This document shows, in pieces, positions 45,057-55,550 of a stretch of DNA of 64,000 nucleotides. Under the pieces are notes generated by a model. That model was not told the origin of the DNA. It was given only the letters and a program-made list of their open reading frames with translations, and made no database searches. Source of the DNA: Vombatus ursinus. Its lineage: Eukaryota; Chordata; Mammalia; Diprotodontia; Vombatidae. Every line of letters begins with the position of its first letter. Position 1 is the first letter of the stretch. The position numbers were made by a program, and so were the translations under genes. The DNA lies in the NCBI RefSeq assembly GCF_900497805.2, contig NW_020954569.1:21749903-21813902 (forward strand), read 5' to 3'.

Positions 45057-45334
45057 CAAAGCCTGAGAAAAAAGAGTATGCTAGAAAATAGAGACTGGAC
45101 TGGCCAACTTTGAGAGTTCATGAAAGCAATGAAAGAAGGGTTAAAAAAAGAGATGAAATATGAAAACAGAGAAACTTGACTAAAGATAAACAGCTTAGAA
45201 TATAAAATACAAAACCTCATCCAAGTAGTGGACATCTTAAAAAATGGAATGGAGCAAACATTCAATGATACAATGAGACACATTTAAACAATGTAAAAAA
45301 TCTGAAAAAAAAAATCAATAGAACATATAAGGTT
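44323..45334. other. No gene; (AAT)n and (TG)n microsatellites
   Basis: (AAT)n-type at 44598-44640 and (TG)n at 44995-45052. No gene or interspersed repeat recognised in the rest. Confidence 0.6.
44995..45052. repeat. (TG)n microsatellite
   Basis: About 28 TG units with one TTTG interruption near 45007. Confidence 0.95.
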
Positions 45335-45575
45335 GTTGCTCAGCCTTTTCAGTTACATCTAACTCTTCATGAGCCCAATTGGGGTTTTCTTGGCAAAGAT
45401 ACTGGAGTAGTTTGTCATTTCTTTCTTCAGCTCATTTTACAGATGAAGAAATTGAAGCAAACTGGGTTAAGCGACTTGCCCATGGTCACTTAGCTAGAGT
45501 CTGAGGTCGGATTTGAACTTAGGTCTTACTGACTCTAGGCCTGACACTCTATTTACTGTGCATCCTAGCTGTAAC
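45335..45575 (-). repeat. CORE-SINE, long marsupial form, minus strand
   Basis: 'gttgttgctcagccttttca', 'aattggggttttcttggcaa', 'cttgcccatggtcacttagc', 'gatttgaacttaggtcttac' in order. Confidence 0.88.
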
Positions 45576-45644
45576 ATATCTACTACCAAAAGTAACTGAG
45601 CAATTTCTGCCAAATTCCCTATACATATATGTCTATAAGATATT

Positions 45645-45686
45645 TGTATATGTGTGCGTGCACACATGTGCACGCACACATATACA
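45645..45686. repeat. 42-bp perfect palindrome (20-bp arms, 2-nt centre)
   Basis: Left arm 45645-45664 TGTATATGTGTGCGTGCACA; right arm 45667-45686 is its exact reverse complement. The sequence alternates purine and pyrimidine throughout, so cruciform or Z-DNA forms are possible. Confidence 0.95.
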
Positions 45687-45699
45687 CACACATATAAAG

Positions 45700-45835
45700 A
45701 ATGATATGTAAACATTGAGCATTTATTATGTGCAAAGCAATGTGTTAAATGTTGGGGATACAAACAGAAAAGTAAGGCTGTTCCTCCTCTCAAGGACCTC
45801 ATATTACATTAAACTCCTTGAGGTCATTAGAGCTT
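45700..45835. repeat. Ancient interspersed repeat, family unsure
   Basis: 'attgagcatttattatgtgc', 'gttggggatacaaacagaaa', 'cctcctctcaaggacctcat' resemble the same family as 27570-27745. Confidence 0.5.
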
Positions 45836-46439
45836 GATTAGGGAGCTCTCAATAAGAGAAACAAACAATAAAATAAACAAACAAACAAACAAAAACATTT
45901 GGATGGTTTTAACTGCAAGTGAGCTAGATAGGGACCATAATCATTAGGGCATAGTAAAAATGGCAATCCCTTTTCATTAATGTCATTTCAACTGAAAAAA
46001 GTCATATGAGTTGCTGATTCTGAACCATTTGACTATAGTAAGAATTTTGGTGCAAAAAGCTTTCTTTTGGAGGGTCTTCTAAAAATGTGACTGTAGCACC
46101 TACAGGTACATTTTTCCAGGACTTGCTTCTAGAAAGAGAGTTATATTCCAAAAGTTTATGTGTTCCAATTTATAGGCTATCTCCATGTCTCTACCAGGGT
46201 CTAAGTGATTTCTTTCCATCTATGCCTCTTGTTGCTGTCTCTATCTGCATACAGAGATAGGGGGTATACTTTAGATAGCTTTTTATTGTTATACACATAT
46301 GTATATAAATAGATAATATGTATATGCACATATATATGTATATATACTATATATTGTACCTTTGTGCATATAAGAGTGTAAACATATTTACATTAGCATC
46401 ATATTTATCAGGAATGTGTTTGATAAAATACAAGACCTT
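45836..46439. other. No gene; AT/CA simple sequence near 46290-46350
   Basis: Unassigned apart from a TA/CA-rich run. Confidence 0.45.
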
Positions 46440-47765
46440 AGTTGCTGGAGTATGTTTGGGGGAAAAAAATACTGATAGGAATACTAGATAGTAGTCTGGC
46501 AGAAAATGCTTTTAGCAACATCTTCCCCCATATCATATACAATGCAAACCCCCAGATTCAAACATGACTTCATAAAAAAAATAGACAAACTATGAAGAAG
46601 TTATCTTTTGGATCTATGGCCAGGGGAAGAGATCATGACTAAACAATGGCACCATAGAAGTTAAAATTGATAGTAGATAACAATAGATAAATTTTTATAT
46701 TTTATATAAATATTTTATGCATTTATAAATATATTTATAGTTTATATTTTATATAATTTTTATCTATAAAAATAGATACATTGATAATTTCCATAATGTA
46801 TACATATATAACAAATATAATAACTTTAGAAAGAAAACAGGTAACTTGAAAAAAATCTTTGCAACAAATTTCTCTAATAGGATATATTCGTACATATATA
46901 TAAACACACACATACACATATAAATATATGAAGATATATATGATACATATATATATTTATAAGACTAAGAGTCTCATATTTATAAGGCTAAGAGCCTTTG
47001 CCCAGTAGATAAACAGTAGAAGGGAATGAACAGGTAGTTTTAAAAGAAAAAATTCTAAAGTATAACAATATATTTTAACATGCTGTAAATCACAAACAAT
47101 TAGATAAATTTAAATTAAAGCACCTCTCAGTTCTTATCTCAAATTTTACCTATCAGATTGGCAAAGATGTCATAAGAGAAAAATGCCAAATGTCAGAGGA
47201 GTTGTGGGAAAATGGGTACACTGATTCACAGGTGGTGAAGCTGTAGCTTTTTGCAGCCTTTCTAGAAAGCAATTTGGAATTATACATAGAAAGTTAACAA
47301 TCTGAAAACACCTTTTGACCCTACTGTAGTACTACTAGTCATACCCCAAAGAAATAAAAGGAGAGAAAGGATGCCTATGTGTAAAAATATTTTATCACAT
47401 CTGCAAATTGTAAACTAAGGGTTGTTCTCTTATTGGAAAATGGCTAAATAAATTGTGAATATTTTATCATAATATTAATGAGCTATAAGCTATGATGAAA
47501 TGGACAATTTCAAAGACAACTGAAAAGACCTCTATAAATTAATACATAGTGAAATAAACAGAACTAGAAAAAATATTAAATAAAATTATAGGAAAAAGCA
47601 GCTTTGAAAAGCTTTAGAGCTCTAATCAAACAATGAAAAGCCATGTGTCCAAAAAATGAAGATGAAATACACATTTCACCTTCTGATAGAAATTTTGAAG
47701 AAAATGAAGAAAGATAAATACATTTTCATATATGGTTAATGAGATACTTTGGCCTAAAAATAGAC
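46440..47765 (+). mobile_element. Old L1 ORF2/3'-end fragment, plus strand
   Basis: 'ggagttgtgggaaaatgggt', 'agaaagcaatttggaattat', 'aaacaccttttgaccctact', 'tattttatcataatattaat' and 'gagctataagctatgatgaa' follow the order of the L1 ORF2 C-terminus at 54.35-54.7 kb. The upstream part (46500-46680) resembles ORF2 text but less clearly. An AT-rich expansion interrupts it at about 46670-46985. Strongly diverged. Confidence 0.65.
46955..47000. repeat. 23-bp imperfect tandem duplication
   Basis: 'atttataagactaagagtct' is followed 23 bases later by 'atttataaggctaagagcct'. Confidence 0.85.
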
Positions 47766-47771
47766 ACATAT

Positions 47772-48024
47772 TCTGTTGTTCTTGTTCAGTCATTTTAGTC
47801 ATGGCAAATTCTTCATGACCCAATTTCAGGTTTTCCTGGCAAAGATACTAGAGGGGCTTGCCATTTCCTTCTCCCACTCATTTTTGTACATGAGGAAACT
47901 GAGGCAAACAGAGTCGAGTGATTTGCCTAAGGGACACACAATTAGTAAGTGTATAAAGCCAGATATGAACTCAGTCTCCCTGACTCCAGGCCAAGTGCTC
48001 TATGCACTGTGCCACCTAGCTGCC
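47772..48024 (-). repeat. CORE-SINE, long marsupial form, minus strand
   Basis: 'gttcttgttcagtcatttta', 'gttttcctggcaaagatact', 'catgaggaaactgaggcaaa', 'ctgtgccacctagctgcc' in order. Confidence 0.88.
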
Positions 48025-48526
48025 AGATATATTGGGTGATTTTGTTGTTGTTTAATATGGTCAATGGTGCTGGGAGGAACAAATGAAATTTAAAAATACT
48101 TATGACTTGAAAATGAAAAAAAAATAATCACAAAAGTAGACAGAAAGAAATATAAAGGTCAGATGAGGACAGAGAAACAAATTGTACAGTTTTGTTACAT
48201 TACTATATTTAATATGAAATGAATTTAACATGAACTCTTTTAAATAAAACTGTGTGTTAACAGAAGTTCATGGTCTCATATGTAATCCACTTTTTTGTTC
48301 ACTGTATAGTTGAATGTTTGCATTTGTTTATTGGGTTCACAATAAAAGGAAAATGAAATTTAAAAGAAATTAAGCAGATACTGTATAAAGACAAAGGTTT
48401 TGATAACTTAAAAATAATATCCTATTTTATTTATAATTTTGTTTTTACATCATCACCACTTCTGAATACATCTTCCCATACTCAGTGAACCATCTCTTAT
48501 AACTCTGTTAAAAAGAGAAAGGAGAG
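48025..48526. other. No gene or repeat recognised
   Basis: Unassigned AT-rich sequence upstream of the L1. Confidence 0.45.
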
Positions 48527-48687
48527 ACTTCTGCTTCTGGGAGCCAAGATGGTGGAGTAAAAAGGTAGTCACTCTCACCCTCCCCTATTAACCTCTGAAA
48601 ACCTAGAAAATATCACCCCAGAAAAAACCCTGGAACAGCTGAACCAGAAGAAAGATGGGGAGCAGCAGCGCAGTAGCCCAGCAAATG

Positions 48688-49205
48688 GGTCTCCCAGTGC
48701 CTCAGCAAAAATAAGGGAAGCAGCACTACAAAGGGCCCCAGGCAGATAAGAACCCAGCAGCATTGTCTGAAAGGAGCTGAAGAAAGCAAACTAGAGGTGC
48801 CAAAAAGTTCCAGCCTTGTTGATTCCAGCCCAACACCAGGTAAGCTGTCAGAACCCTACAGCCTCCAACTGCCAACCAGGAGGAGATCCCGAAGCCCCGG
48901 TGGTCGAGCAGGCAAACACCAACAGCTGTACCTCCCAATGCCTCAGTAGGGCAACTGGTGAAAACCAGCTCAGAAAACCACCTGGTGCCTCAGCATTCTA
49001 CAGCAGAGAAGTCTCCCAGTGCCTCAACAGAAATAAGGGAGGCAGCACTGCAAGGGGCCCCAGGCAGATAAACACCTGGCAGCACTTATCTAAAAGGAGC
49101 TAAACAAAGCTAAAGGAAAGGAAAACCAGGCAACCTAGATTTACCTGAAAGTCCCAGCCTTGCACCAGGTAAGCTGCCAGAACCCTACAGCCTCCAACTG
49201 CCAAC
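48688..49205 (+). promoter_or_regulatory. L1 5' UTR with ~325-bp tandem units
   Basis: The block from 'ctcccagtgcctcagc' (48691) to 'cctccaactgccaac' (about 48876) recurs from 49013 to about 49205. Start offset is 322 and end offset 328 bases. A partial third match, 'cctcccaatgcctcag', lies at about 48931. Repeated units in an L1 5' UTR recall the promoter monomers of mouse L1; promoter function here is inferred, not seen. Confidence 0.75.
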
Positions 49206-49360
49206 ATGAGAGGCCCCAGCACACAAAGTTAAGTGAGTAAGTTAAGTCTAAGAACTCCAGTTAAGACCTAGGCTCCCAACACAAGAAGCGTGGGTGAGTG
49301 CCCTCTGCTCCCCAGCAGGAGAGCTTAATCTCTTTAAAGGCCAGGGAATAAAGAAACACC

Positions 49361-49693
49361 ATGAGTAAAAAGAAACGTGCGATAGATTCATATTATGAGA
49401 AGAGTGAAGATCAAGATAGTAATTCTGAAGAGGACAACACTGTCATGAAACCCACATCTGCAACATCAAAAGGAAATATGAACTGGTCTGAAGCCCAAAA
49501 AGCGTTCTTAGAAGAGCTCAAGAAGGATTTTAAAAGTCAAATGAGAGAGGTAGAGGAGTCCTTTAAAAGTAAAATTGGCCAATTGGAAAAAAAGTACACT
49601 GAAGAAAACAAGTACCTAAAACACACAATTGGCCAATTGGAAAAAAGTACAATGAAGAAAATAAATTCCTTAAAAATTCAATCGACCAATTAA
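49361..49693 (+). pseudogene. L1 ORF1, N-terminal and coiled-coil part
   Basis: ORF1p is the trimeric RNA-binding chaperone of L1. The start ATG at 49361 opens 'MSKKKRAIDSYYEKSEDQDS', an acidic N-terminus, then a long coiled coil from 'NMNWSEAQKAFLEELKKDFK'. An 18-residue unit, 'IGQLEKKYTEENKYLKHT', begins at about residue 72 and repeats; a third, weaker unit follows in the next frame. The frame is lost near 49643, where an A-run has six As against seven in the first unit (49583-49597 region). The stop follows at 49691-49693. The protein continues in another frame at 49843. Confidence 0.85.
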
Positions 49694-49842
49694 AGAAGAA
49701 ATTACAAAATCTAACAGAAAAAAAACAATATGTTAAAAATTAGAATTGAACAAATGGAAACTAATAACTCTATGAGAGAGCAAGAATCAGTCAAACAGAA
49801 ACAAAAAAAATTGAAAAAATAGATGAAAACATAAAATACCTC

Positions 49843-50298
49843 ATGGATAAAACAGCTGATCTGGAAAATCGATCCAGGAGAGACAATTTAAAAATTGTAG
49901 GCATACCTGAAAGTCATGATGAAAAAAAGAGCCTGGACAATATCCTTCAGGAAATCATAAAGGAAAACTGCCCTGAAGTCCTAGAACCTGAAGGTAAAAT
50001 AACTATAGAAAGAATCCACCGCTCCCCGCCTGAAAGGGATCCCAAATTGAAAATGCCAAGGAATATAATAGCTAAATTCCAAAATTACCAGATTAAAGAG
50101 AAATTACTGCAAGCAGTCAGAAAGAAACAATTTAAATATCATGGAACCACAGTCAGGATTACACAGGACCTTGCAGCCTCTACATTAAAGGACCATAGGG
50201 CACGGAACATGATATTTCATAAGACAAAGGAGCTTGGAATGCAGCCAAGGATTAACTACCCAGTGAAAGTGAGTGTGATTTTTCAGGGAAGGAGATGA
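49843..50298 (+). pseudogene. L1 ORF1, RRM and C-terminal domain part
   Basis: This 151-codon open stretch holds the RNA-recognition motif and the C-terminal domain of L1 ORF1p. It begins 'DKTADLENRSRRDNLKIVGI', with 'ITIERIHRSPPERDPKLKMP', 'IIAKFQNYQIKEKLLQAVRK' and 'VRITQDLAASTLKDHRARNM' following in the family order. The stop at 50296-50298 is premature: downstream text still encodes 'LIKRPELN' and 'FDLQVQDSRET' in other frames up to about 50395. It lies out of frame with the first ORF1 part. Confidence 0.85.
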
Positions 50299-50994
50299 AT
50301 ATTCAATGAAATAGGGGACTTTCAAACGTTCCTGATAAAAAGACCAGAGCTCAACAAAAAATTTGATCTTCAAGTACAAGATTCAAGAGAGACATAAAAA
50401 GGTAAATGGGACAGAAAGATACAATATGTTGTTAATAAGGGCACACTGTTTACATCCCTACAAGGGAAGATGACACTTGCAACACTTGAGAACCGTATTG
50501 TTATTATATCATGTTAAAGGAGTATACATAAAGGGGGTGGATATAAGTTGACTTTGATGTAATGATAAAAAAAAATTAATCAAGTGGGTTAAATGGATCC
50601 AAGTAAGTGGATTAGTCTGAGCTAAGAAGATGTACTGAAAAAGGAGGAGGCAGACAAGGGTAAATTACATTATAGGAAAAGACACAAAAACCTATTAGAG
50701 CAGAGGTAAAGAAGGGAGGGGGATGAGCATTATTTGAACCTTACTCTCATCAGAATTGGCTCAAGAAGGGAATAACATAATGAGTTAGGTATAGAAATCT
50801 AACTTGCACTATAGGTAGTAGGAGGTGAAAGGGGAAAGAAAAGGGAGGGGGGATAGAAGGGAGGGAAGAAGCAGTAAGTGTAAAGGGAAGAAGAGGGAAA
50901 GGTATAATAAAAGAGAGGTGGGACTGAACAAGGTGCTGGTCAAAAGCAAAACACTAGTGAGGGGGGAAAGGAGAAAGGAGAAAGAAAAGCATAA

Positions 50995-51285
50995 ATGGGG
51001 GGGAAAAAGATGGAGAAAAAGACACAGATAGTAATCATAACTGTAAATGTAAATGGGATGAACTCTCCCATAAAACGGAAGCATATAGCAGATTGGATTA
51101 AAAATCATAATCCTACAATATGTTGTTTACAGGAAACACATTTGAAAAAGAGTGACACATACAGGGTAAAGGTAAAAGGCTGGAGCAAAATATATTATGC
51201 TTCAGCTGAAGTAAAAAAAAGCAGGGGTAGCAATCCTGATCTCAGACAAAGCAAAAGCAAAAATAGATCTTATCAAAAGGGATAA
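50995..51285 (+). pseudogene. L1 ORF2, endonuclease N-terminal part
   Basis: ORF2p nicks target DNA with an AP-like endonuclease and copies L1 RNA by target-primed reverse transcription. This open stretch contains 'TVNVNGMNSPIKRKHIADWI' and 'CCLQETHLKKSD', holding the catalytic Asn and Glu. The likely native start is the second Met at 51010 ('MEKKTQIVIITVNVNG'), because that matches the family start. A frame change near 51220 within an A-run leads to a different frame; the normal continuation 'VAILISDKAKAKIDLIKRDK' can be read in the next frame. Confidence 0.85.
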
Positions 51286-51437
51286 GGAAGGAAGGAAACT
51301 ACATCCTGCTAAAAAGCACCACAGACAATGAAGTAATATCATTACTAAACACATATGCACCAAATGGTATAGCATCCAAATTCTTAGAGGAGAAGTTCAG
51401 GGAGTTACAGGAAGAAATAGACAGCAAAACGGTACTA

Positions 51438-51908
51438 GTGGGGGACCTCAACTTCCCCCTCTCTGAACTAGATAACTCTAACCACAAAATAAACAAGAAA
51501 GAAGTTAAGGAGGTGAATAGAACATTAGAAAAGTTAGGTATGATAAACCTGTGGAGAAAACTGAATGGGGATAGAAAGGAATATATTTTTTTCTCGGTGG
51601 TACATGACACATACACAAAAATTGACCATGTAGGAGGGCATAAAAACGTCACAATCCAATGCAGAAAGGCAGAAATATTAAATGCATCCTTTTCAGATCA
51701 TGATGCAATAAAAATTATATGTAATAAAGGGCCATGGAAAGATAGACTAAAAAATAATTGGAAACTAAATAATCTAACCCTAAAAGATGATTGGGTCAAA
51801 CAACAAATCATAGAAACAATCAATAATTTCATTCAAGAGAATGAAAACAATGAGACAACACATGGGATGCAGCAAAAGCAGTTCTTAGGGGAACTTTTAT
51901 ATCTCTAA
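51438..51908 (+). pseudogene. L1 ORF2, endonuclease C-terminal part
   Basis: The stretch holds 'GDLNFPLSELDNSN' (metal-binding Asp and Asn), 'TYTKIDHVGGHK' and 'SDHDAIKI' (the catalytic Ser-Asp-His end), so the endonuclease signature residues are present across the two pieces. Reading in this frame also extends upstream of 51438 to about 51250. A frame change near 51861 moves 'TWDAAKAVLRGTFISLNAYI' into another frame and this one ends at 51906-51908. Confidence 0.85.
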
Positions 51909-52151
51909 ATGCTTACATAAATAAAATAGAAAAAGAGGAGATCAATGAATTGGGCATACAACTAAAAAAACTAGAAAAAGAACAAATTAAAATCCTCAAT
52001 TAAACACCAAATTAGAAATATTGAAAACCAATGGAAAAATTAATAAAATTGAAATTAAGAAAACTATTGAACTAATAAATAAAACTAAGGGCTGGTTTTA
52101 TGAAAAAACCAATAAAATAGATAAACCTTTGGTTAATCTAATTAAAACCAA

Positions 52152-52889
52152 ATGACTAGTATCAAGAATGAAAAGGGTGAAACTACCACCAAGGAAGAGG
52201 AAATTAAGACAACAATTAGGAATTATTTTGCCCAACTATATGCCAACAAATTTGACAGTCTTAGTGAAATGGATACATATTTACAGAAATATAAATTGCC
52301 CAGATTAACAGAAGAGGAAGTAAAATACTTAAATAACCCCATCTCAGAAAAAGAAATTGAACAAGTCATTGATGAACTCCCTAGGAAAAAATCTCCAGGG
52401 CCAGATGGATTTCCATGTGAATTCTATGAAACATTTAAAGTACAATTAATTCCAATACTATATAGACTATTTGGTAAAATAGGTGAAGAAAGAATCCTAC
52501 CAAATTACTTTTATGATACAAATATGGTGCTGATACCCAAACCAGGAAGAGTCAAAACAGAGAAAGAAAATTATAGACCAATTTCTCTAATGAATATAGC
52601 TGCAAAAATTTTAAACAAAATATTAGCAAATATATTACAGCAACTTATCGCAAGAATAATACACTATGACCAGGTAGGATTTATACCAGGAATGCAGGGC
52701 TGGTTCAGTATAAAGAAAACTATCAGCATAATTCATCATATCAACACCAAAACTAACAGAAACCACATGATCATCTCAATTGATGCAGACAAAGCTTTTG
52801 ACAAAATACAACACCCATTCCTATTAAAAACACTAGAGAGCATAGGTATAAATGGACTCTTCCTTAAAATAATAAATAGCAAAGCATGA
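52152..52889 (+). pseudogene. L1 ORF2, reverse transcriptase N-terminal half
   Basis: 246 codons with the L1 RT fingers and palm: '[14 protein letters not shown]', '[20 protein letters not shown]', '[20 protein letters not shown]' and motif A '[20 protein letters not shown]', with its catalytic Asp. The frame stops at 52887-52889 after '[11 protein letters not shown]', where some bases appear to be lost before the next block 'ICNGDKLE'. This leaves motif A and motif B in different frames. Confidence 0.9.
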
Positions 52890-53545
52890 TATGTAATGGG
52901 GACAAGCTAGAAGTATTTCCAATAAGATCGGGGGTGAAACAAGGATGTCCATTATCACCACTGTTGTTCAATATCGTACTGGAAACGTTAGTTTTAGCAA
53001 TAAGAGAAGAAAAAGACATTGACGGCATTAGAATAAGCAAAGAAGAAACAAAGCTTTCACTCTTTGAAGATGACATGATGTTATACTTAGAGAATCCCAG
53101 AGAATCAAATAAAAAACTCCTTCAAATAATAAACAACTTTAGCAAAGTTGCAGGCTATAAAATAAACCCACATAAATCATTAGCATTTCTATATATTACC
53201 AACAAAGTCCAACAGCAAGAGATAGAAAGAGAAATTCCATTTAAACTTACTGTAGACATTACAAAATATTTAGGAGTCTACCTCCCTAAACAAACCCAGG
53301 AACTCTATAAACACAATTTCAAAACACTTTTCACACAAACAAAATCAGATCTAAATAATTGGAAAAACATCAGTTGCTCATGGGTAGGCCGAGCTAATAT
53401 AATAAAAATGACAATTCTACCTAAGCTAATTTACTTATTCAGTGCCATATCAATCAAACTACCAAAAAACTATTTTATAGAGTTAGAAAAAACAATAACA
53501 AGATTCATTTGGGGAACAAAAGGTCCAGAATATCAAGAGAACTAA
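52886..53545 (+). pseudogene. L1 ORF2, RT C-terminal half; FEDD in place of FADD
   Basis: 219 codons with motif B 'GVKQGCPLSPLLFNIVLETL', motif C 'LFEDDMMLY', motif D 'GYKINPHKS' and 'YLGVYL'. Motif C in L1 is FADD; here the Ala is Glu (codon gaa at about 53068), while both catalytic Asp residues are kept. The change sits beside the active site and probably harms activity, but the copy is already broken elsewhere. The frame ends 'RFIWGTKGPEYQEN', just after the start of the ORF2 C-terminal domain. Confidence 0.9.
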
Positions 53546-53808
53546 TGAAAAGAAATGCAGGGGAAGGTGGCCTAGCCATTCCAGATCTTAAATTGTATTA
53601 TAAAGCAGCAGTCATCAAAACTGCTTGGTACTGGCTAAGAAATAGAGTGGTGGATCAGTGGAATAGGTTAAGTATGCAAGAAAGAGTAGTCAATGACTAT
53701 AGTAATATACTATTTGATAAACCCAAAGACCCCAGCTTCTGGGATAAGAACCCACTCTTTGAAAAAAAAACTGCTGGGAAAACTGGAAAAGAGTATGGCA
53801 GGAACTAG
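53509..53808 (+). pseudogene. L1 ORF2, C-terminal domain part 1
   Basis: Open for 99 codons. It carries 'KRNAGEGGLAIPDLKLYYKA' and 'TAWYWLRNRVVDQWNRLS', a well-kept block of L1 ORF2p between the RT and the Cys-rich end, and 'YSNILFDKPKDPSFWDKNPL'. The frame changes near 53770 in an A-run ('gaaaaaaaaactg'). Confidence 0.85.
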
Positions 53809-53909
53809 GCATAGACCAAAATCTCACACCATATACCAAAATAAAGTCAAAATGGGTACATGATTTAGATATAAAGGCTGATACTATAAGCAAACTGAGA
53901 AAGCAAGGA

Positions 53910-54449
53910 ATGGTTTACTTATCAGATCTATGGAGAACAGAAGAATTCGTGACCAAACAGGAGATAGAGAACATTATGAAAAGCAAAATAGATAATTTTG
54001 ATTACATTAAATTGAAAAGTTTTTGCACAAACAAAGCCAATGAAACTAAGATTAGAAGGAAAGTAGAAAATTGGGAAAGAATTTTTACAACCAGTCTCTC
54101 TGATGAGGGCCTCATTTTGAAAATATATAGAGAATTAAGTCATATTTATAAGAATACAAGCCATTCCCCAATTGATAAGTGGTCAAAGGATATGAACAGA
54201 CAGTTTTCAGATGAAGAATTTAAAGCTATCTATAGTCATATGAAAAAATGCTCTAAATCACTATTAATTAGAGAAATGCAAATCAAAACAACTCTGAGGT
54301 ACCACATCACACCTATCAGAATGGCCAACATGACAAAACAGGAAAATGATAAATGTTGGAGAAGATGTGGGAAAATTGGAACACTAATGCATTGTTGGTG
54401 GAGTTGTGAAATGATCCAACCATTTTGGAGAGCAATTTGGAAATTGTAA
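53910..54449 (+). pseudogene. L1 ORF2, C-terminal Cys-rich domain
   Basis: 179 codons, from 'MVYLSDLWRTEEFVTKQEIE' to the ORF2 end. It includes 'HSPIDKWSKDMNRQFSDEEF' and the zinc-knuckle-like 'CWRRCGKIGTLMHCWWSCEM', with all Cys and His of the L1 pattern kept. The domain is thought to help bind L1 RNA. The stop at 54447-54449 lies close to the normal end of ORF2; the text to about 54900 is ORF2 end and 3' UTR. Confidence 0.88.
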
Positions 54450-55163
54450 AATGTGCATGTAAAATGTGCTGTAAAAATGTGCATACCCTTTGACCCAGCA
54501 ATAGCACTTCTAGGGCTATATCCCAAAGAGATCACACAAATGGAAAAAGGACCTACATGTACAAAAATGTTCATAGCAGCTCTTTTTGTGGTGGCAAAGA
54601 ATTGGAAATTGAGATGATTCCCATCAGTTGGGAAATGGCTGAGCAAGTTGAGGTATATGAATGTGATGGAATACTATTGTGCTATAAGAAATGATGAACA
54701 GGCTGACTTCAGAAAAACCTGGAAAGACTTGCATGGTCTGATGCTGAGTGAAGTGAGCAGAACCAAGATAACATTGTACACAATAACAGCCACGTTGTGT
54801 GATGACTAATATTGATAAATTTAACCCTTCTTGGCAATACAATGATCTAAGACATCTCCAGAGGCCTTGTGATGGAAAATACTATCCACATCCAAAGAAA
54901 GAACTATGGAAGCCAAATTGTTATTTTTTTTTTCTCTTCTGTTGAGTTTTGTTTCCTCTTTCTGATGGTTCCTCCTATTGGTTTTAAGTTCTACTTACAA
55001 CATCACTAATGTGAAAATATGTTTAATATGAATGTAAATGTATAGCCTATATCAGATTGTGTGCCATCTTGGGGAGGGTGGTGGGGAGGAAGGGGGAGAA
55101 AAATTTTAAACTCAAAAGCATATAGAAGTGATTATTGATAAATCAAAATAAATTAATAAAAAA

Positions 55164-55297
55164 GAGAGAAATGAAAAAAATCGTTTAGGATAACTAAAGA
55201 GAATTTCAACTAAGTTTGACAAGCACATGCGATGTTCCATACCAATGGCCATCCCACCACTGCAAAGAAGGGAGGAAGGTACAAAGTACTCTTCTCT
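55164..55297. other. No gene or repeat recognised
   Basis: Short unassigned spacer. Confidence 0.45.
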
Positions 55298-55447
55298 CTC
55301 TCTTTTTTTTTTTAAGGCAATTGGGGTTAAGTGACTTGCCCAGGGTCACACAACTAGTAAGTGTTATCTGGTCTGAGGCCGGATTTGAACTCAGGTGCTC
55401 CTCACTTGAGGGCCGGTGCTTTATTCACTGTGCCACCTAGCTGCCCC
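55298..55447 (-). repeat. WSINE1-like SINE, minus strand
   Basis: T-run, 'gcaattggggttaagtgact', 'tgcccagggtcacacaacta', 'tgtgccacctagctgcccc' in order. It lies only 135 bases downstream of the L1 3' end. TSD not clear. Confidence 0.9.
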
Positions 55448-55550
55448 TCTAATCTTCCCTAAGGCCAGGTTTGTTCATCATAGTTATGCAATGTGACCTA
55501 ATTCATCATTTGAACTTCTGTTTAATTCACAGAAACAGATTCCTTAGAAG

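Larger units (their letters stand above)
48527..55163 (+). mobile_element. Full-length L1 LINE, inactivated
   Basis: This 6.6-kb copy has all parts in order: a 5' UTR with tandem units (48527-49360), ORF1 (49361 to about 50390), a purine-rich spacer with an 'aagaagggaataacat...ggtatagaaatc' block, ORF2 (about 51010-54449) and a 3' UTR ending 'aataaattaataaaaaag'. The 5' end 'gggagccaagatggtggagt' is typical of marsupial L1. Flanks with 'aaaaagagaaa' before (48510-48520) and 'aaaaagagagaaa' after may be an imperfect TSD. Several frameshifts and stops inactivate both ORFs, but long open segments remain, so it is the youngest L1 in the window. Confidence 0.92.

Noticed and set aside
50809-51108. 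99-codon minus-strand open frame
   Set aside because: Antisense of the purine-rich L1 spacer between ORF1 and ORF2.
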